Below, in pieces: positions 53,273 to 61,605 of a stretch of DNA of 64,000 bases; position 1 is the stretch's first letter, and the number at the start of each line of letters is the position of its first letter. A model generated the notes under the pieces. The model was given only the letters and a program-made list of their open reading frames with translations, searched no databases and was not told where the DNA came from. The position numbers and the translations under genes are program-made. The stretch is from Pseudoalteromonas sp. H105 (GTDB taxonomy: Bacteria > Pseudomonadota > Gammaproteobacteria > Enterobacterales > Alteromonadaceae): the NCBI RefSeq assembly GCF_001469215.1, contig NZ_LOFH01000014.1:32790-96789 (forward strand). The letters run 5' to 3'.

Positions 53273-53851
53273 ATGAAAAAAGAAAACATGAGTTATCTTA
53301 CTTTAAATAAACTGTCTAATATTATTAACGAGAATGAACTCAATTATTGGTTTGAGCTTGATGAATACATGTATGAATTAGATAGTGAAGAAATAAATGA
53401 ATTAATAGCGTTAAAATTAATAAAAACCAAAAAAATCAACAACAAAACAATGCTTAAATATGAATATTCAGCAGAAGATTATTATAATAAATTTTTAAAA
53501 CAAGATGATGCTTTAACTTTTAAAGAAATTAGACTTGATTTACATTCAAAACAAAGACGCTTTATTCATTTAATGGGTTTACTTACAAGATCACGAATTT
53601 CTAAAAGTGAAATGAAAATATTATTACATTTAACAAAAATAGAATTTGACGAAAAGAAAAAAAGAAAAGATGGTTTATTTTATAAGACATTAGGAATTAC
53701 ACAAAAAGATTTATTAAAAAGTTATAATAATTATTATTCAGATGATCAGATTAAGCAATCATATCTATCAAGATCTTTAAAGAATCTAGTAAAAGAACAT
53801 TTTGTAAAAATCAAAAAGAAAAATGGAGAGTCACTTATTACAGTATATTAG
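53273..53851 (+). CDS. Winged-helix-like protein with its own operator
   Basis: Protein of 192 residues. The C-terminal part (DDQIKQSYLSRSLKNLVKEH) resembles the recognition helix of the two smaller island regulators, followed by KIKKKNGESLITVY as a wing. N-terminal 90 residues are acidic and unfamiliar. A perfect palindrome lies directly upstream, so the gene is probably autoregulated. Strong RBS AAAGGAAA. Function unknown beyond regulation. Confidence 0.6.
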   Translation: MKKENMSYLTLNKLSNIINENELNYWFELDEYMYELDSEEINELIALKLIKTKKINNKTMLKYEYSAEDYYNKFLKQDDALTFKEIRLDLHSKQRRFIHLMGLLTRSRISKSEMKILLHLTKIEFDEKKKRKDGLFYKTLGITQKDLLKSYNNYYSDDQIKQSYLSRSLKNLVKEHFVKIKKKNGESLITVY

Positions 53852-54008
53852 TATTTGTTTATTTTATAAGTAAAAATACACTGTATAAGCTTATAACAAG
53901 TTCAAAGGGCGAAGTTAGCCCATTGTATGAGTAGTACATAATAAGCTTTTAAAAATACTTAAATGATATGATTATGGATAAGCCAATCAATTGACTTACC
54001 CAAGTTTT

Positions 54009-55733
54009 TTATAAATTGTTAACTAAATACCCTGACTGAGAATCAATAGAAAAGCCTCTACTTTCTATTTCAACTAAAACATCATGTAAATCTAGATTTG
54101 CCATACAAACATGATCTGACATAGCAGTACGTAGAACTTCTAAATAAACATGACTTGCTGTTAATGAAGAAGATAGTTCAATATTATCAATGGTTTTCTT
54201 AACCGTTTCTCTATAGTTATCAGATAGTGCAATAGGGGTAGTATCTGCCGAACTATCTTTCTTAACAACTACTATAAGATCGAGTGTTGCAACCTTTTCA
54301 GTGCCTGAATTTAATCCCTTAACACTTCTTTGTCCTTTGTCTAAAATTAATATCTTTTCAGGTTTAGATACAAAACCAGCGTTGTAGATCGATTGTTGTA
54401 CAACAGACCAAATTGAACCTTGGCTATTACCAAAAACAACTGCCAGATATGCACCTTCTTTCAGTGTTCTCCATGCTTCAGAGAAAGCACCTGTTAGAAT
54501 TTCTTGATAATCTTCTTTAGATTGTTGCTTGTGTTTTCCTGTAGTTTTCATTACTGCTTCACGACTATTATCTGTCATTCCACCAATCCAAGCTTCATGG
54601 AACAAGTTCATGTCAGCGTAGAAAATATTTGATCCAAAAGGTGGATCTGTAAAAATAAAATCTACACTTTCACTTTCGAGGTGTGGAAGTTGATCAGCAC
54701 TTGCATTTACGTAATCTTGCGTTGTTGTTAAATGGTCTACAGAATCAGAAATAACACCATCAGCTTTTGCTACAGCATTAATCTTTCTTAAGAATAAATC
54801 GTAGACATTCCATTCATAATATACAGGAGCAATATAATAGTTTTGAATTGCTGCATTTAATGGCGCTTTAAGACTCCATTGATAACGCCTTGAAGCCCTT
54901 GGAAGTATTGCTGTAAAGGTAAAACGAAGTTTTTGTCTCAAACTTTCATTTTCTACAGCATTAATTCTATTCCATAAATCACTTAGAACAATTGCGTTTC
55001 TATATGAAAAGAATTTTTTTGTTTCTGTTAAATCCCATTTTTCAAGAGCAGATCTTTTATACATCTCTCTATCTTTAGGGATCTGTATATTTGGAAAATT
55101 ATCGAATACATTAGATTCTTCTGCTTTTTGAATCAAATCAAAATCAAAATCCTGAACAGGTTGTTCAACTTGCTTACCATTAACACCATTAACAGAAACA
55201 ATAACAGGCACATCTTTTAGGTATGTAGCGCCTCTTTTTTGAAATTCATTGTTACATTTAGGACAAGAGAGTCCCGTAGTTTTAAAGCTATTGGTTTTCA
55301 ATAATTCATAATATACAAGTTCATTTTGACAATGTGAGCACTCATATACAAAGCTCCAAATAGTTTTACCAAAATCAACTTCTTGATCATCCTCATTTCT
55401 AATTGTTTTATAGTTATATCCACAATTAGCTTTACTATCTGAAACAACATCATTAGCGGTTTTGTGTAAATCTTCAGCTTCTACACTGCTTAAATACCCC
55501 AAACCGATATGACGACCTAAAACAGAAATATCACTCACTAAAGCATTTCTGTTAGTCATTTTTGATGCAATAGCCGTCATACCAGAGCCAGCAAACATAT
55601 CTACTACCAATCCACCTTCGGGTGAATACTCTTCAATAAACGGAATAATAGCACCAACAGGTACTTTTGTTAGGTAACTGTGTGCATTGTAGATAGGATC
55701 ACTTCTTTTGACCCTTAAAACGTCATTTAGCAT
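54009..55733 (-). CDS. DNA methyltransferase (N4/N6 type, zinc-ribbon insert)
   Basis: Methylates DNA, presumably protecting against the adjacent endonuclease. The 574-residue enzyme has motif I as DMFAGSGMTAIAS (about 45-57) and motif IV as FTDPPFG (about 357-363), which suits adenine-N6 or cytosine-N4 chemistry. An insert (about 130-165) has two CxxC pairs (YECSHCQNE, LSCPKCNNE), a probable zinc ribbon. Overall pattern is like DUF1156-type methyltransferases. It is divergent from the HTH-endonuclease gene. Less AT-rich than the rest of the island, so possibly acquired separately. Confidence 0.85.
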   Translation of the reverse strand: MLNDVLRVKRSDPIYNAHSYLTKVPVGAIIPFIEEYSPEGGLVVDMFAGSGMTAIASKMTNRNALVSDISVLGRHIGLGYLSSVEAEDLHKTANDVVSDSKANCGYNYKTIRNEDDQEVDFGKTIWSFVYECSHCQNELVYYELLKTNSFKTTGLSCPKCNNEFQKRGATYLKDVPVIVSVNGVNGKQVEQPVQDFDFDLIQKAEESNVFDNFPNIQIPKDREMYKRSALEKWDLTETKKFFSYRNAIVLSDLWNRINAVENESLRQKLRFTFTAILPRASRRYQWSLKAPLNAAIQNYYIAPVYYEWNVYDLFLRKINAVAKADGVISDSVDHLTTTQDYVNASADQLPHLESESVDFIFTDPPFGSNIFYADMNLFHEAWIGGMTDNSREAVMKTTGKHKQQSKEDYQEILTGAFSEAWRTLKEGAYLAVVFGNSQGSIWSVVQQSIYNAGFVSKPEKILILDKGQRSVKGLNSGTEKVATLDLIVVVKKDSSADTTPIALSDNYRETVKKTIDNIELSSSLTASHVYLEVLRTAMSDHVCMANLDLHDVLVEIESRGFSIDSQSGYLVNNL

Positions 55734-55800
55734 TAAAAACCATCACTTTAGTAAATTATATGTCCATGATCTCATACTCACACAAACAAGACAACCTTGA

Positions 55801-55824
55801 CTGGTACAACCAGACATTCATGTC
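55801..55824. promoter_or_regulatory. Two palindromes in the restriction-modification control region
   Basis: CTGGTACAACCAG (55801-55813) and GACATTCATGTC (55813-55824) are adjacent short palindromes in the 152-base region between the two divergent genes. Controller proteins of restriction-modification systems bind such sites; the fused HTH of the endonuclease may bind here. Confidence 0.5.
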
Positions 55825-55885
55825 CTGTTTATGTTGTTCATCGATCTGTAGCTTTCGCCTTAAATCATACAGTTAAGGCAGAAGA

Positions 55886-56629
55886 ATGGAAGCACAAGAT
55901 TTAATTTTCAGAATAGCTACAAATGTTAAAAACTATCGTTTAGAACGTAATCTAACCCAAGAGCAACTAGCTGAAATGGCTAATTTGGGAGATGCAAGAG
56001 CCATTGGTCGAATCGAAAACATGGAGCATTCACCAACTATAGAAACAATATGCAAATTAGCACAAGCTTTTAATATAGACCCTGCGAACTTTTATTTAAT
56101 ACCAATGAATGCTAACCCAACGGATCAATTGAATTCATTGTTCTATTTTGTTCGAAGGCTTCAAACACTTGCACAGCAACATGGCATTGTTGATATTTTC
56201 CAAGATAATGGCGGTAAACTTTTACAGGTATTATTAATCACAGGATTAAAGGACTTGCCAGGAAGAGAAGGTAATGATGCTATTGATTATCTTGGTAATG
56301 AGTATGAATTAAAATCCTTAAATGCTGATTTAGTGAAAGGTTTTTCAACTCACCATCATATGAACCCAGTAATTATTGAAAAATATCGTCAAGTTGATTG
56401 GGTTTTTGCAATCTATAGCGGAATTGAACTACAAGAAATTTATTTATTAAAACCAGCAGACCTTGAGTTTTATTATGATAAATGGATTACAAAATGGCAC
56501 GCTGATGGTGGTAAAGATATTAATAACCCAAAAATTCCAATGAAGTATGTTCAGAAAGAAGGGACTTGTGTTTACCGTAGATCAGCAGATGGCCATATTT
56601 CTTATCATGACATAACTCAGTATATTTGA
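55886..56629 (+). CDS. HTH-restriction endonuclease fusion
   Basis: Probably cuts unmethylated DNA. The 247-residue protein begins with an XRE-type helix-turn-helix (RNLTQEQLAEMANLGDARAI, about 10-65). Next is a region with a PD-(D/E)xK-like core: GREGNDAIDYLG then YELKSLN, in which Asp134, Glu141 and Lys143 would be catalytic. So a controller-like DNA-binding domain and the nuclease are in one chain. It is divergent from the methyltransferase. Recognition sequence cannot be read. Confidence 0.75.
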   Translation: MEAQDLIFRIATNVKNYRLERNLTQEQLAEMANLGDARAIGRIENMEHSPTIETICKLAQAFNIDPANFYLIPMNANPTDQLNSLFYFVRRLQTLAQQHGIVDIFQDNGGKLLQVLLITGLKDLPGREGNDAIDYLGNEYELKSLNADLVKGFSTHHHMNPVIIEKYRQVDWVFAIYSGIELQEIYLLKPADLEFYYDKWITKWHADGGKDINNPKIPMKYVQKEGTCVYRRSADGHISYHDITQYI

Positions 56630-56819
56630 TAACATAATAGGGCTTGATTGTAGTAAGAAAGTTTATTGTGCATTGTTATAAAGTTATACACAATTGCTCA
56701 ATGCTGAAAAGATAGAACTCATAGTAAACATTTGATCTTATTATAATAAGCAAAATTCTTCTTTTTCATAAGTGATGAAAGTTAGTAAGAGCTGATGCAA
56801 CTAACGATCAGGTGATCTT

Positions 56820-57107
56820 ATGACTAAAGCAAGAAACGCGGCACAATCTCAAACAATGTACTTACTCATGGCAGAATATGGGGCTACTACATTAATACCC
56901 TTAGAAGATTTTGCTTTTAAGGTATTAGGTTTGAGTGTTAATTCAGCGAAAAGCAAAGCAAAGAGTAACGAGTTACCTTTTGCTGTTACTCGTATGTATA
57001 ACAGTCAAAAAGCACCGTGGGTTGTTCATATGCAAGATCTGGCTGCTTACATTGAAGACCGATGTTCAGCAGCTAGAATTGAGTGGGGTAAAGCACAAAG
57101 TTTTTAA
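56820..57107 (+). CDS. PrtN-like (pyocin activator family), possible excision factor
   Basis: Protein of 95 residues. The string TMYLLMAEYGATTLIPLEDFA matches the family start of PrtN, and VVHMQDLAAYIEDRCSAAR its end. Family members in islands and prophages are small winged-helix proteins that bind DNA. Being the last gene before attR, close to the TACCC repeats, it may be the recombination directionality factor; PrtN-type activation is the alternative. RBS AGGTGA. Terminator follows. Confidence 0.75.
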   Translation: MTKARNAAQSQTMYLLMAEYGATTLIPLEDFAFKVLGLSVNSAKSKAKSNELPFAVTRMYNSQKAPWVVHMQDLAAYIEDRCSAARIEWGKAQSF

Positions 57108-57120
57108 TGTGAAGCACAGT

Positions 57121-57149
57121 AAGGGGACAAGAAATTGTCCCCTTTCTTT
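57121..57149 (+). terminator. Terminator after the PrtN-like gene
   Basis: AAGGGGACA pairs with TGTCCCCTT around AGAAAT, followed by TCTTTATT; 13 bases past the stop. Confidence 0.85.
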
Positions 57150-57180
57150 ATTGTTTAAATTAAAAAGCAACTCCATCCGC

Positions 57181-57206
57181 ACCCTTTTGTACCCTTTTGT
57201 ACCCTG
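57181..57206. repeat. Right arm-type recombination sites
   Basis: ACCCTTTTGT is repeated with a 10-bp period: ACCC at 57181, 57191 and 57201. The same sequence in inverted orientation lies near the left end at 40194-40208. Probably binds the integrase arm domain or the excision factor. Confidence 0.6.
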
Positions 57207-57253
57207 CCAAACTAAAGCACAAACAAACCATTGATTTACAAGAAAAAAACAAA

Positions 57254-57352
57254 TCAATCACGCCAATCAAGCATGGGGGCGACAGAGAAACGTCTAAAAT
57301 CTGAATTATTTGACTTTGCTGGACCAGAGTCCGAGTTTAAATTATTACTCAT
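57254..57352 (-). pseudogene. dusA: Displaced original 5' end of dusA (with attR core)
   Basis: From ATG 57352 the minus strand reads MSNNLNSDSGPAKSNNSDFR, then the dusA core APMLDWR, and stops two codons later at TGA 57254. The last codons overlap the 18-bp attR core (57263-57280). This is the former start of dusA, cut off when the element integrated. It is not expected to give a functional protein. Confidence 0.92.
57263..57280. repeat. Attachment-site core at the right end (attR)
   Basis: Exact second copy of CCAATCAAGCATGGGGGC, in the same orientation as the one at 40021. The base after it is G here and A in the left copy. Confidence 0.92.
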
Positions 57353-57637
57353 AAAACCTTAATCGCTCTGAATAACCTATTACCTAGGTAACTCATTTCA
57401 TTGACTAAAAGTCAGGATTGTCTATTGCTAATTTTTACTAACACGCCCACCCATATTTATCTAATGAATTAGAATGTACAGCTTACAATAAACCTAAAAG
57501 CGAGATTATACACAACCAAGACAAAATATTCATTTAAAGTGATGAGTTCAATAATATCAGCAATGAGCTGTGCGCTTTAAATTTTTACTAATATTTAAGC
57601 CTTACACTTCAAGCTGAACATTTTGTCACATGGTATG

Positions 57638-59371
57638 TTAACGATTTATTTCTTCTATAAAAAAATCTATAAATTCACTCAGCGAGCTATCCCATGCGCC
57701 TTCTAATTTTTCATCAAACTCCTGATCATATTGCGCAATCGTGTTAATTAAACACTCTTTCCAAGTAACCACTAATTGATTCGTAATTCCCATGCCTTTG
57801 TGCTTTTTAACGATACCTTTAAACGAGTCACTATTAAAAAGAATTTCCAATGTATTGATATTATTTATAAATAAATTAATTGATTGCAAAACCATTGTTT
57901 GCTGCCGTTTTAAATCAACACGTTGAAATAATTGTTTGATTGTATCGCTGCTGCCCGTCAAGCTATCATGAAAGTGGGTATAAAACTGGTAGCTGTTTTG
58001 AGTGGCACGTTTAAAACTATTTTTAAGTAGGCGTTTATCATCGTCCTCATTATCAAAAAGGATGCTAATAATACTCCCTTTATTAATCTGACTTTCTATC
58101 GTAAATCGTCCATTCAGTGAGCTAGTCACTAAATTATGGACTATTGTCATTCCTAGCCCCATGCCTCCAGATGTGCGATTAGTCGTGTAAAACGGATCAA
58201 ACATCTTAGACTGAGTTTCATTGTCCATTCCTATGCCATTATCAGAGACAGAAATCGTATACTTTTTAGCGTTACCAGTAAGCTTTAATGTGATTATTTT
58301 ATCAATAACTTTAAAGTTTTTAGGATAAGCATGATTAATTGCATTAGTCACTAAATTTGTAATAACCTGCGCTAATCTTGATGGGTATGTAACCACTTTG
58401 ATTGCTTTTTCTGGTAACTCTAATTGCAAATTTATACCAGGCTTTTTAAGTAAGGGCTTTAAGCTGGTAGAAATAGAGTTTATCCATTCACTAAGATTAA
58501 CCTCCCCTTTGGGGTCACTATGAAAATCGGTGGCCATTTGCTTAAAGTTAGCAACCAGCTCGCTCGCGCGATTTAGATTAAACTCAACCGCACGGCTAGA
58601 TTCTTTCCCATCAACAATAAATGACTCTAGATCTTGCTTACTGAGCGATCCCTCAATCAGCTTTGCTTCGAGCTGATTTATCCCAGAGATCATGGTCGAA
58701 GTACCTAAGACAGCAACTCCTAACGGAGTATTCACCTCATGTGCAACGCCAGCCACAAGTCGCCCTAAAGAAGCCAGTTTCTCTTGCTCAATAAGCTGTT
58801 TTTGCGATTGCTTTAATTGCTTAATGACTGCTTCGAGTTCGTAAGTTCTATACGCCACTTTTTGTTCAAGTGACTGATTTAATTCATTGAGGGCAAGTTC
58901 ACTCTCTGCTCGCTCTAACTCTGCAGAGATACGGCCCGCAAATAACTCAAATAGAGCAGCAACGTTCTCCGCATCCTTGATTGGAGCAATATAAAGAGCC
59001 ACAACAAGACCGCACACTTCCCCTTTCGAATCATGTAATGGCGCGCCAACATACCCATCAACTCCCATATCAATCAACAATTGATCCTTGGGGTAAAGAT
59101 GGCAAATCTGACGCGGATAAATACACGTTGAGTCCCCACTTACATCAGCACATGGGGTATCTTCAAGCCTGTATTTAAAGTTCTCAGCAAAGTCATTACC
59201 TGCCACTAAAGACAAGGTTTGAGAAATCGTACGACTGTCATCTAACTTAGCGATGAATGTAAATTGAGCCCCAATAGATTTATGCAATTGCATTGTTATC
59301 GTATCTAGAAAGTCCTTTCCATAAGTGGACTTTAAGGACGTTATTATTTTCCCTAAATCAAAATGCTGCAC
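57638..59371 (-). CDS. Histidine kinase with GAF sensor and C-terminal globin domain
   Basis: Two-component kinase of 577 residues, partner of the regulator gene 7 bases upstream. Order of parts: GAF domain (about 20-150, with YRLEDTPCADVSGDS), coiled coil, HisKA with His211 (GVAHEVNTPLG), ATPase with Asn343 (VITNLVTNAINHAYP), DNGIGM and GGMGLGM. From about residue 449 there is a globin-like domain: Tyr464 (B10), Phe482 (CD1), Gln490/491 (E7) and His524 (F8, VKKHKGMGI), and the end QYDQEFDEKLEGAW is typical of globins. The kinase would then sense O2, NO or CO through heme. No membrane segments, so it is cytosolic. Confidence 0.85.
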   Translation of the reverse strand: MQHFDLGKIITSLKSTYGKDFLDTITMQLHKSIGAQFTFIAKLDDSRTISQTLSLVAGNDFAENFKYRLEDTPCADVSGDSTCIYPRQICHLYPKDQLLIDMGVDGYVGAPLHDSKGEVCGLVVALYIAPIKDAENVAALFELFAGRISAELERAESELALNELNQSLEQKVAYRTYELEAVIKQLKQSQKQLIEQEKLASLGRLVAGVAHEVNTPLGVAVLGTSTMISGINQLEAKLIEGSLSKQDLESFIVDGKESSRAVEFNLNRASELVANFKQMATDFHSDPKGEVNLSEWINSISTSLKPLLKKPGINLQLELPEKAIKVVTYPSRLAQVITNLVTNAINHAYPKNFKVIDKIITLKLTGNAKKYTISVSDNGIGMDNETQSKMFDPFYTTNRTSGGMGLGMTIVHNLVTSSLNGRFTIESQINKGSIISILFDNEDDDKRLLKNSFKRATQNSYQFYTHFHDSLTGSSDTIKQLFQRVDLKRQQTMVLQSINLFINNINTLEILFNSDSFKGIVKKHKGMGITNQLVVTWKECLINTIAQYDQEFDEKLEGAWDSSLSEFIDFFIEEINR

Positions 59372-59378
59372 GTTGTAT

Positions 59379-60269
59379 TTATCCTATTAACTTCTCAATA
59401 AGTGAGCAAACATGCTCTGCAAAAATCTCGACGAGCTCGATAGCATTGCTATCGAGCTCAGACTCAACTTCAAGAATAACCACTGCCTCTATATTTTCGT
59501 TACTGCGGTAATAAATTCCTACATACTTACCTTCATAACAAATTCCCTGCTTTGTGGATACTTCGTCAATAAAAGCAGCTGTATTAACCTCAGTGTGAAT
59601 GTCGGTACGTGCGTTAAATACAGCGCGCTTGCCACTTTTAATACATATTTGAGAAGCTGTTTTTTTATTTACAATTAACTCTGCTTCATACGCATCCAAT
59701 ACCTCTGTTAAGTAGCGTAGTAAGTAGGTAGAAAAAGCGTCTATATCACCTAACTTATCGACCTTTAATACAGAGTTTAACAATGCCTTAAGTGCATTTT
59801 TATAACTGCCTAAACGATATATGTCACGATAAGACCGAAGAGAAACATAGAATAAATGGTATAGACTATTTTGCGTTATTTCTGTTTTCGCCTTGTAGCC
59901 ATCTATGTCATAACTTTTTATGATTTCACTCTCTGGAGCAAGTCCTGCTTGCCCCGTTCTTAAAACAATCCGAGAACTCGTGTTTTTAAGTTCATTACGA
60001 ATAAAATTAACTAACTTTAACCCGGCATCGTCAGTTTCCATCACAACATCTAATAAGATAACAGCAACATCATTATGGTTAGTTAAAACTGTTTTAGCCT
60101 CAGCCCCGCTGTAGGCACTCATGAATTCAAGTCCTCGGCCCATGAAATCAAATAGTTTCATTGCTAACTTAGTCGACTTATGAACTTCTTGATCATCATC
60201 AACAATGAGTATTTTCCATGGTTTTCGGAGGTTTGGTTTTATTTCAGCATTATCAGCCAGCCAGTCCAT
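59379..60269 (-). CDS. Response regulator with DUF3369 domain
   Basis: Cytosolic regulator of 296 residues: a receiver with KILIVDDDQEVH and the phosphorylated Asp in VILLDVVMETDD, then a DUF3369 (GAF-like) domain with no output domain attached. The start is placed at ATG 60269 (MDWLADNAEI); the longer frame adds a hydrophobic stretch not present in relatives. It is followed by the globin-kinase gene with a 7-base gap. Acts as a phospho-switch, probably on protein partners. Confidence 0.88.
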   Translation of the reverse strand: MDWLADNAEIKPNLRKPWKILIVDDDQEVHKSTKLAMKLFDFMGRGLEFMSAYSGAEAKTVLTNHNDVAVILLDVVMETDDAGLKLVNFIRNELKNTSSRIVLRTGQAGLAPESEIIKSYDIDGYKAKTEITQNSLYHLFYVSLRSYRDIYRLGSYKNALKALLNSVLKVDKLGDIDAFSTYLLRYLTEVLDAYEAELIVNKKTASQICIKSGKRAVFNARTDIHTEVNTAAFIDEVSTKQGICYEGKYVGIYYRSNENIEAVVILEVESELDSNAIELVEIFAEHVCSLIEKLIG

Positions 60270-60620
60270 TTCAAATTCACAGATATAACGAAGGTAAACT
60301 AAATTTAGCAAAAAAACGCAATTAATCAAAAACAAGGAAAGCTGCACACCGAAAACTCGAAAAGTTACACTCTAAACTCACTGAATAATGTGTAACCAAT
60401 AAACTAGGGAATTCGTTGTTTGCCGCTTATTTCGGCGAAATATTGGCTTTGTAAGGCTGCAAAACCAAACTTTCTTGCAGCTCTAAATATAAAAATGAAC
60501 ATATAAAATTGCAAATAATGCATTCAACATCGCGATTTTTAGGATAAAACTGCCTAACAAAAACACTGCAACTACAATACAATATGTTAGTATGTCACGG
60601 TAGCGTAAGGATAAGAGAAG
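60270..60620. other. Intergenic region before zur
   Basis: A 351-base region holding the divergent promoters of the two-component operon and zur. I see no gene. A TATGTTAGTATG segment near 60583 might be a -10 region or a weak Zur-like site, but the match is too poor to claim. Confidence 0.4.
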
Positions 60621-61055
60621 ATGAATATAGAATCACTCGTTAGTAAAGCCAAACATGTTTGCGATAATCGTGGGGCACGATTTACACCTATCCGTGAAAA
60701 AGTATTTCGCCTCCTAGCAAGTGCACAAGGTGGTGTTGGCGCCTATGATTTACTCGAACAGCTAAAGCTTACTGAGTCAGGTGCTAAACCTGCAACAATT
60801 TACCGTGCATTAGACTTTTTGTCTGAACTAGGTTTTATACATAAAATTGAAAGCACAAATGCATTTATGCTGTGTCACCATTTTGATCATATACACCCTG
60901 TACAACTTTTAATTTGTGATAGTTGTGGTTTTGTTAAAGAATTACACTCAACTCTGATATCACACGAATTAAATAGTTTAGCGGCTGAAAGTGGCTTTAT
61001 TGTCTCTGGTCAAACAATTGAAGCGCATGGACAATGTGCATCGTGTAAAGAATAA
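60621..61055 (+). CDS. zur: Zinc uptake regulator (Fur family)
   Basis: Represses zinc uptake genes when zinc is plentiful. The 144-residue protein has the Fur-type winged helix (GGVGAYDLLEQLKLTESGAKPATIYRAL) and zinc-binding motifs: CHHFDHIHPVQLLICDSCG and CASC at the end, the CxxC pairs typical of Zur. The GAKPATIYRALDFL string and the HHFDHIHPVQLL motif support Zur rather than Fur or PerR. A candidate target, the ABC operon with a Zur box, is at 17360-19858. Confidence 0.92.
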   Translation: MNIESLVSKAKHVCDNRGARFTPIREKVFRLLASAQGGVGAYDLLEQLKLTESGAKPATIYRALDFLSELGFIHKIESTNAFMLCHHFDHIHPVQLLICDSCGFVKELHSTLISHELNSLAAESGFIVSGQTIEAHGQCASCKE

Positions 61056-61137
61056 TAAAGTGCAGAGCTAAAATAAAGCACTACACTTTAAAGTATATAA
61101 ACGCAGTTTAACTGCCAAACTTAAGGGATAAGTAACA

Positions 61138-61605
61138 ATGAATGTAGAGTTTATCAATCCTTTTCTAGCTTCCTTACTAAATGTGTTAAGCACTATGGCG
61201 CAAACAGAGTTAAAGCCTGGAAAACCTAGAATCAAAAAAGATGAAATTGCCTGTGGTGATGTTTCAGGATTGATAGGTATGGTAGGCCCGCAAACCAAAG
61301 GCTCTTTTTCTATCACCTTTGATAAAAGCCTAGCGCTTACAATTATGGAACGTATGCTCGGCGAGAGACCTGACTCTGTTAACGAGGAAGTTACTGATAT
61401 GGTTGGTGAAATAACAAACATGGTAACGGGTGGTGCAAAAAATTTGCTTGGTGAGAAAGGTTATGACTTTGATATGGCAACACCTATCGTGGTATCAGGA
61501 GAAGGTCATACAATTACTCATAAAAGCGAAGGAGCGAAGATTTTAATCCCTTTCACTTCTGACTCTGGGAACGCAAATATTGAAGTCAGCTTTGATAAAC
61601 TATGA
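61138..61605 (+). CDS. cheX: Chemotaxis phosphatase CheX
   Basis: Dephosphorylates CheY~P in CheX-type chemotaxis systems. The 155-residue protein has the conserved ExxN in MVGEITNMVTGGAK, the active-site motif, and the usual IKKDEIACGDVSGLIGMVG start region. No other che genes are close; it sits between zur and the YjbQ-family gene, overlapping the latter by 4 bases (ATGA), so the two are translated together. Confidence 0.9.
   Translation: MNVEFINPFLASLLNVLSTMAQTELKPGKPRIKKDEIACGDVSGLIGMVGPQTKGSFSITFDKSLALTIMERMLGERPDSVNEEVTDMVGEITNMVTGGAKNLLGEKGYDFDMATPIVVSGEGHTITHKSEGAKILIPFTSDSGNANIEVSFDKL

Larger units (their letters stand above)
40021..57280. mobile_element. Integrated mobilizable element in dusA
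   Basis: An AT-rich segment of about 17.2 kb with its own integrase at the left end and a PrtN-like gene at the right, bounded by the 18-bp att repeats. It carries a replication initiator, relaxase, a restriction-modification pair and many unknown genes. The AT content and codon use of most genes are clearly unlike the backbone; the restriction-modification genes are less AT-rich. dusA is an established integration hotspot for tyrosine-recombinase islands. Boundaries follow from the core repeats and the displaced dusA start. Confidence 0.92.

Noticed and set aside
56935..57234. Plus-strand 99-residue frame overlapping the PrtN-like gene
   Set aside because: It is in another frame over the PrtN-like gene and the terminator.
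40021..57280. Prophage or phage satellite
   Set aside because: There are no capsid, tail, terminase or lysis genes, while relaxase and Rep point to a mobilizable plasmid-like element.
60575..60600. Zur box upstream of zur
   Set aside because: The segment ATGTTAGTATGTCA matches the Zur consensus too weakly.
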